The notes under the pieces: model-generated
Seen by the model: only the letters and a program-made list of their open reading frames with translations
Told to the model about the DNA's origin: nothing
The model's database searches: none
Shown: positions 59,421 to 64,000 of the stretch, one piece after another
How the letters are laid out: every line of letters begins with the position of its first letter
How positions within the stretch are numbered: position 1 is the first letter of the stretch
DNA from: Polytrichum commune
Lineage: Eukaryota; Streptophyta; Polytrichopsida; Polytrichales; Polytrichaceae
Length of the DNA: 64,000 bases
NCBI GenBank assembly: GCA_950295325.1
Contig: OX485807.1
Coordinates: 40,020,440-40,084,439, forward strand
Direction of reading: 5' to 3'
Program-made: the position numbers and the translations under genes

Positions 59421-61790
59421 ATTTGAACATTAGAAGCATATCTAGGAGTTGGGAACGGGCTTGTAGGTACGTTAGATAAGTTGAATATGCCTTGGGGGGG
59501 CATCTACATATGAGCCAAAATTAACCATGTTTGAACATGCATTTTGGCGGTGAACTAGAGGTTCATTAATTAATGTTTAAAGCCCTTAACTACAGTGAGG
59601 GGGACTGAATACTTGGCCAAACCCAATTTAGTTAGGGGATCATTTTAATGCTATGAAAGTTCTGCCCTTCTTTTAAAAATTGAATACAAATATACTGGGT
59701 GATTGCTAAATTTTCATGTTGGTATGGGAGAAATCCCACTACCCACATGTAAGCTTTAAAATGGGAAGGAAATTACATGTTTGAAGAGGGCGCAATGTTG
59801 CATTTGTTTTTGCAAGTATTGATTAAATTCTTCCTTATTCTCCCATCAGGGTTGAATGTGTGCAATTTGTGGAGTAGTATTGCTTTGGGAAAGACAATTG
59901 ATTGAATACAATGTTGATATCAAACCATACCGCTCTATGGTTTTGGGCTAAAAATTTGTGAACATGTTAAAGAACTACATGGATGGACCAGGGAGGAACA
60001 ATAGAGATACATAGGTTTGTCTTATCAACCAAAGGTTGCCACAAATGAGAGATGATTTACCATTGGGCATAGACTAGGCTCATGTGTAAACTACAAACGT
60101 GTTTAACCCCTAACTTCCCAAGCAACCAAATTTTGGTTGATGGATGATTTTCCCTATACCAACTCATTCATCCATAATCACAATAACCATAAACATCAAG
60201 CCAACATGGATATTTACACAGAGACACATGAGCGGTGCAATTTTGTAGATGATTACAATGCGTAAAATTATGTCAAAAGTGGGAAGTGGTCATGTTTTTG
60301 GTGTGTTGGGACTCGTGTAAGGGTGTTGATTACAATCGATAGTTGCCACTTCAATGCAAACTTTGCATGAACATCAAAGATGTATATTTTGGTTAAAGTG
60401 AAATGTTTATTGATGTTCGTGTAGAAATGCTACTTATGCTCACATCGCCCATTTAATTTAACATTTGGACATTCTCATATTTTTAAGGAATTCTTTGCAT
60501 GTGGGCGGTTTAAAATATGGGATAATTTACATACTCCAAATGCAAGGTGGCCAACTTATTGTGATTGCACATTTTTACATGAGAACTTTTGGAGATGCTC
60601 AACTATTGAGTTGTTCCCATTTAGTGGATCACACAAGCATTCTGTTCATTTCCCAAGTGAATTTGATTGGTCAAAGGCCTTTTTCAGAGGAGAAAGCATG
60701 GCATTTTCTCCTCCAACACTTCCTTCAATTGTTATAAATTTCAAACTCTAGGGGTTGTTCATGCCCATTTTTCCCCTTGTTATAACTCATCTCCCATGTT
60801 TAAGCTTCTACAGACAAATCCATTTTAACCTCAAAACTTGTCCATGACATGCACAACCAACACTCAATGAAATGCACTCCAAACAACCCTTTCATGGGCT
60901 TGGGAAGTCAAGGGTTAGGAAGCTAAGCCTATGGCCAAGTACTATTTATTGCATCAAATCGAAGGTGGTTTTTCCTAGCAGATTAAGTCATACATCTTAG
61001 ATTCATATGGGATCCAAACTTAACAAATTCCGGGGTTAGTACGTATGACCTTGGAAAGCATGTGGTAAGAGATATTGGAAATGCAAACCTCTCCACAAAG
61101 TTGACCATGAGACGATTGGAAAAAAACTATGTGTTGAGGCTTGGGAGTTGTGTAGATATATGTAACAAATTGGACTCAATTGACAAAATTATGTAAAATC
61201 TATTTATATGGCATTCTTTGTTAGGGTTATAGTGTACTTGCACCTATCATAGCATTATTGAATGTGAAAAATATATGGGAATACTACGTAGAATATTGTT
61301 AGTCCCACAAAACAATGTTATGAATATGAATAATATTACGATTAGTTAGAACTCACTACAAAGGTAAAGTACATGATAGATAAATAATTGCTTAATATGG
61401 ACCCTTGTTATTGTTTGGAAATTGTTTTGTTTCAGACCTACTCAAGAAAACCTCTTAGCTGTTACCTAGATAAATTTAAACATCTATAACATATCCATAA
61501 ATTCATTCACTTCCATGCCTTTCACTCCATTACAAAACGAAGTTCACATGATACCCTTTGTATAAAGATGCCCATATAACAAGGGTTCATTGAATTTTGA
61601 AATATCCTTGGGTAGGTAAGTTTAAATCACCTGGTGTATCTGTATTATATGAAAATTTTAGGTTATACCCGGCGGGTCACGACATTAAAAAATTACAAAG
61701 AAAGCCCAAAGGTACTATGCACGTAATATACAAATATGATGGGTATCAGTCTTATTATAGTTAAAGGATGTCATACACTTATGTCCCGGG
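59421..61790. other. Gene-free AT-rich stretch
   Basis: Nothing recognised; ORFs such as 60465-60737 (90 aa) carry no known family signature. Confidence 0.4.
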
Positions 61791-62125
61791 CATTGCATAG
61801 TAGGACATAAGCAAGGCCGATACCCGGTCTGACCAGGATACCAGCACGTGTTTGAACTAAAACCCATACTGTGATCGTGGCCGTCCCTCAGATCGGTGGC
61901 CTTAGTCCCACCTCCGTTCGCACACGGTTGGGGTTTTGGGTTTAGGAGTTCGGAGCACCTTCAGCACAGTTTTTGTGCACGTCGAACCGCCTCTCGCAAA
62001 GACATCATGCGCGTTTCTCGATCGATTTCGCTTCTGCAACTTCACATTGGGTGATCAGATGTGCTGCTTCCTTCTTGACGACCGTTCTTAGGGAGCGGTG
62101 TGAAATTCTGTGCGTTTTATTGAAA

Positions 62126-62139
62126 TTAGGGTTAGGGTT
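62126..62139 (+). promoter_or_regulatory. Telo-box-like motif in the Pumilio gene leader
   Basis: TTAGGGTTAGGGTT, the inverse of the AACCCTAA telo box, lies 17 bp upstream of the proposed ATG. In plants telo boxes are common near the starts of translation and ribosome-biogenesis genes, which fits an APUM24-type product. A G-box CACGTG is at 61845-61850. Confidence 0.5.
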
Positions 62140-62155
62140 CAGGGGTCAAAGAGAG

Positions 62156-64000
62156 ATGACGACGACAACCACGACGACGACGCAGGTAGTGGATTGTACA
62201 TTACCCCTCTGCTGTTTTGAAATAACTTATGGAAGCCCATGGGATGTGGCTTGCATCCTGGAAACTGACTAAATTTCGAATGGATGGACGTGATGGTATT
62301 TTGGAGAGAGAGAGAGATGCTGGCAACCATGAGAAAGTGAAATTGTGAATGGATGGAGATGGTGGCATTTTGGTGTTTATTGAATCAGAGCAACGTGCAT
62401 GTGATTTTCAAAACTTGGAAGTCTGGTATTCATTGAGTGATGTCAAGTGCAAGGAAGGCATTGAAAGTGTTGAAGAATGGTGCGACTACTTGAAGAGTTG
62501 GGTAGTCATTTTTTGTTTTGGATGATGTTGGCAACTATAAGCAAGTGAAGTGTCACCTACATGGGATAATATTGGTGGTAGTAAAAGTATGAACCAGCCT
62601 GGCATCTGGTCTTTAATTATCTCCTTGAGAATTCAACATAGAATCACTCTGGTTGGTTAAGAGCACCAGCGAATGTTGCTCATGGGCATTGGTGTTGTGT
62701 AGTTTAGTAATTCTGGAGATTCTGAAGGAACAGTTGAACCATTAGGGTATAATGAATGAGGGCTTACTGTATTTGGTGTGGTACTACAGGACCATAAAGA
62801 GATTCGGAAGAGGAAGCAGGAACTCACAGAGATTCGTAAGCGGGCACGCAAGCCTCGTTATGATATTGAAAAAGTAAGTGCACTAATCTCACCAGCCATT
62901 AAACAGGATGGAGTATATTCTGCAATGCTGGTGAAGAATTTTTGTTTGAAACTGTAAGCACTTGTTTATGTCGAAAACTGCTATTTTGTGGATGTGGAAA
63001 AGGTCTTCCAAAATTCCTATGATATTGACAGTTAGGTGCAAATTACAGGAAGTGGCAGCATTATGGGAGAAAACTCGCGTAAGGAATATCAAAAAGGAGG
63101 ATCGTGGCAAGTATGAACACTGTACAGTCTGCAAGAATTTTGATACCCTTTTTGCATAATGGATAAAGAGAATCTGTGTACGGGAGGCATCGAGACATAA
63201 TAGTTGGACTTCCATCTGTGCATACTACAATTATGTGCAGAAAATTATATGCATTCTGTTTAGATCAGATGCTAAACAAAAATAATTTATTAAATTTTCA
63301 GCTTGTTCCAGTATCTTAATGTAATTATATCCCTTCCAGGTTGATATCAGAAATCTTGGAGAAGATGAAAGGGAAGCTCCCTGAGATGGCTGTCAATCAC
63401 ATCATGGCTCGTGCTTTGCAGGTACTAACGGCATTTGATGTTCATGAAGTTCAGATTCCTGTGTGCTGGTCTCTAATCTGGAACTTGTAATCAATTTGCT
63501 AAGATCCGTCTCACACTTCTAGTCTGACTTTTGACATTGTGAATCGTTGGATGTTTTATTCAGACCTGTTTGAAATACTGTACATCTGCTGAAAGAAATG
63601 CAGTATATGAAGAACTACGACCACAGTGCCTAGCTCTTGCAAAGGACAAGTATGCCTATCATATAGTAATCAAAATGATGGATAATGGTAAGATACAATG
63701 GTCATTTCTCATCTTTTTGGTCTCTTTGAACAAGTAGTTGATCATGAACTTTCTCTAGCTCCTTGGTTGTTGCTTATGTTTCATTTTTATGTGGGGTATA
63801 CAGGTCCTTGGGCTCTCACCTTTGATGATGAACGGTCACCTCTCACTTGTGACACACTTGTTTCATCAATTATGCTCCCTGTGGTGACTTTATAACAAAC
63901 CTTTCTTTTGTTGCAGCTAACAAGATTCAACTACAGCAGATGCTGACAATGCTTCATGGCAATGTTGTAGCTCTTTTGCGACATCCACATGCTTCACCTG
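62156..64000 (+). CDS. APUM24: APUM24/PUF6-type Pumilio protein, 5' part only (runs off the window)
   Basis: Nucleolar Puf-A/PUF6-family RNA-binding protein; the plant member acts in pre-rRNA processing (family knowledge). Exons: 62156-62185 (tentative first coding exon, Met followed by a Thr run), 62790-62873, 63049-63110, 63340-63421, 63564-63687, 63917 to the window end. Phases agree at each junction. The product contains RKPRYDIEKEVAALWEKTR, RNIKKEDRGKLISEILEKMK, ALQTCLKYCTSAERNAVYEE, DKYAYHIVIKMMDN and LHGNVVALLRHPHASP, which matches the start of the APUM24 Puf region. Orthologues have a longer Lys-rich N-terminus, so one or more exons may be missed between 62186 and 62789, or the true start may differ. 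The leader holds a telo-box-like motif that suits a ribosome-biogenesis gene. The 3' part lies beyond 64000. Confidence 0.88.

Noticed and set aside
62186-62789. Additional Lys-rich exon of the Pumilio gene, for instance near 62450-62510
   Set aside because: An in-frame Lys-rich stretch exists, but its splice sites are not convincing, so it was not added to the model.

Overview
The window is nuclear DNA of a land plant. Every recognisable gene is a split plant gene with GT-AG (twice GC-AG) introns, one intron holds three TTTAGGG telomere-type units, and the intergenic DNA is full of degraded small transposons. The lineage cannot be fixed from the window alone.

Four genes were rebuilt exon by exon by matching splice sites, reading phase and remembered family sequences. 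(1) 9491-25381 (+): a complete 24-exon SOS1/NHX7 plasma-membrane Na+/H+ antiporter, 1154 aa. (2) 30136-33509 (+): a complete 7-exon CGLD27/Ycf36 (DUF1230) chloroplast membrane protein, 340 aa. (3) 45570-37339 (-): a complete 15-exon UPL7-type HECT E3 ubiquitin ligase, 1383 aa, with a large Ser/Arg-rich insertion. (4) 62156-64000 (+): the 5' part of an APUM24/PUF6-type nucleolar Pumilio gene that runs off the right edge. The reading frame closes through every junction of the three complete genes, so they look functional, not pseudogenic. The four do not form a known pathway; they look like ordinary neighbours.

Layout: 1-7.4 kb, repeats (nested foldback, ~155-bp tandem array, small MITE); 7.4-9.5 kb, SOS1 promoter/leader with two tandem arrays; 9.5-25.4 kb, SOS1 with introns carrying a MITE family, dispersed repeats and local duplications; 25.4-29 kb, intergenic with a dispersed repeat and a long hairpin; 29-33.5 kb, CGLD27 with a six-copy leader repeat; 33.5-37.3 kb, intergenic; 37.3-48.1 kb, UPL7 and its repeat-bearing 5' region; 48.2-61.7 kb, gene-free repeats (hAT-like and Tourist-like MITEs, SINE-like copies, tandem array); 61.8-64 kb, start of the Pumilio gene.

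The most unusual theme is that three of the four genes have an independent, unrelated tandem array of 100-190 bp units just upstream of the start codon, in CpG-rich DNA. No novel multi-gene system was found.
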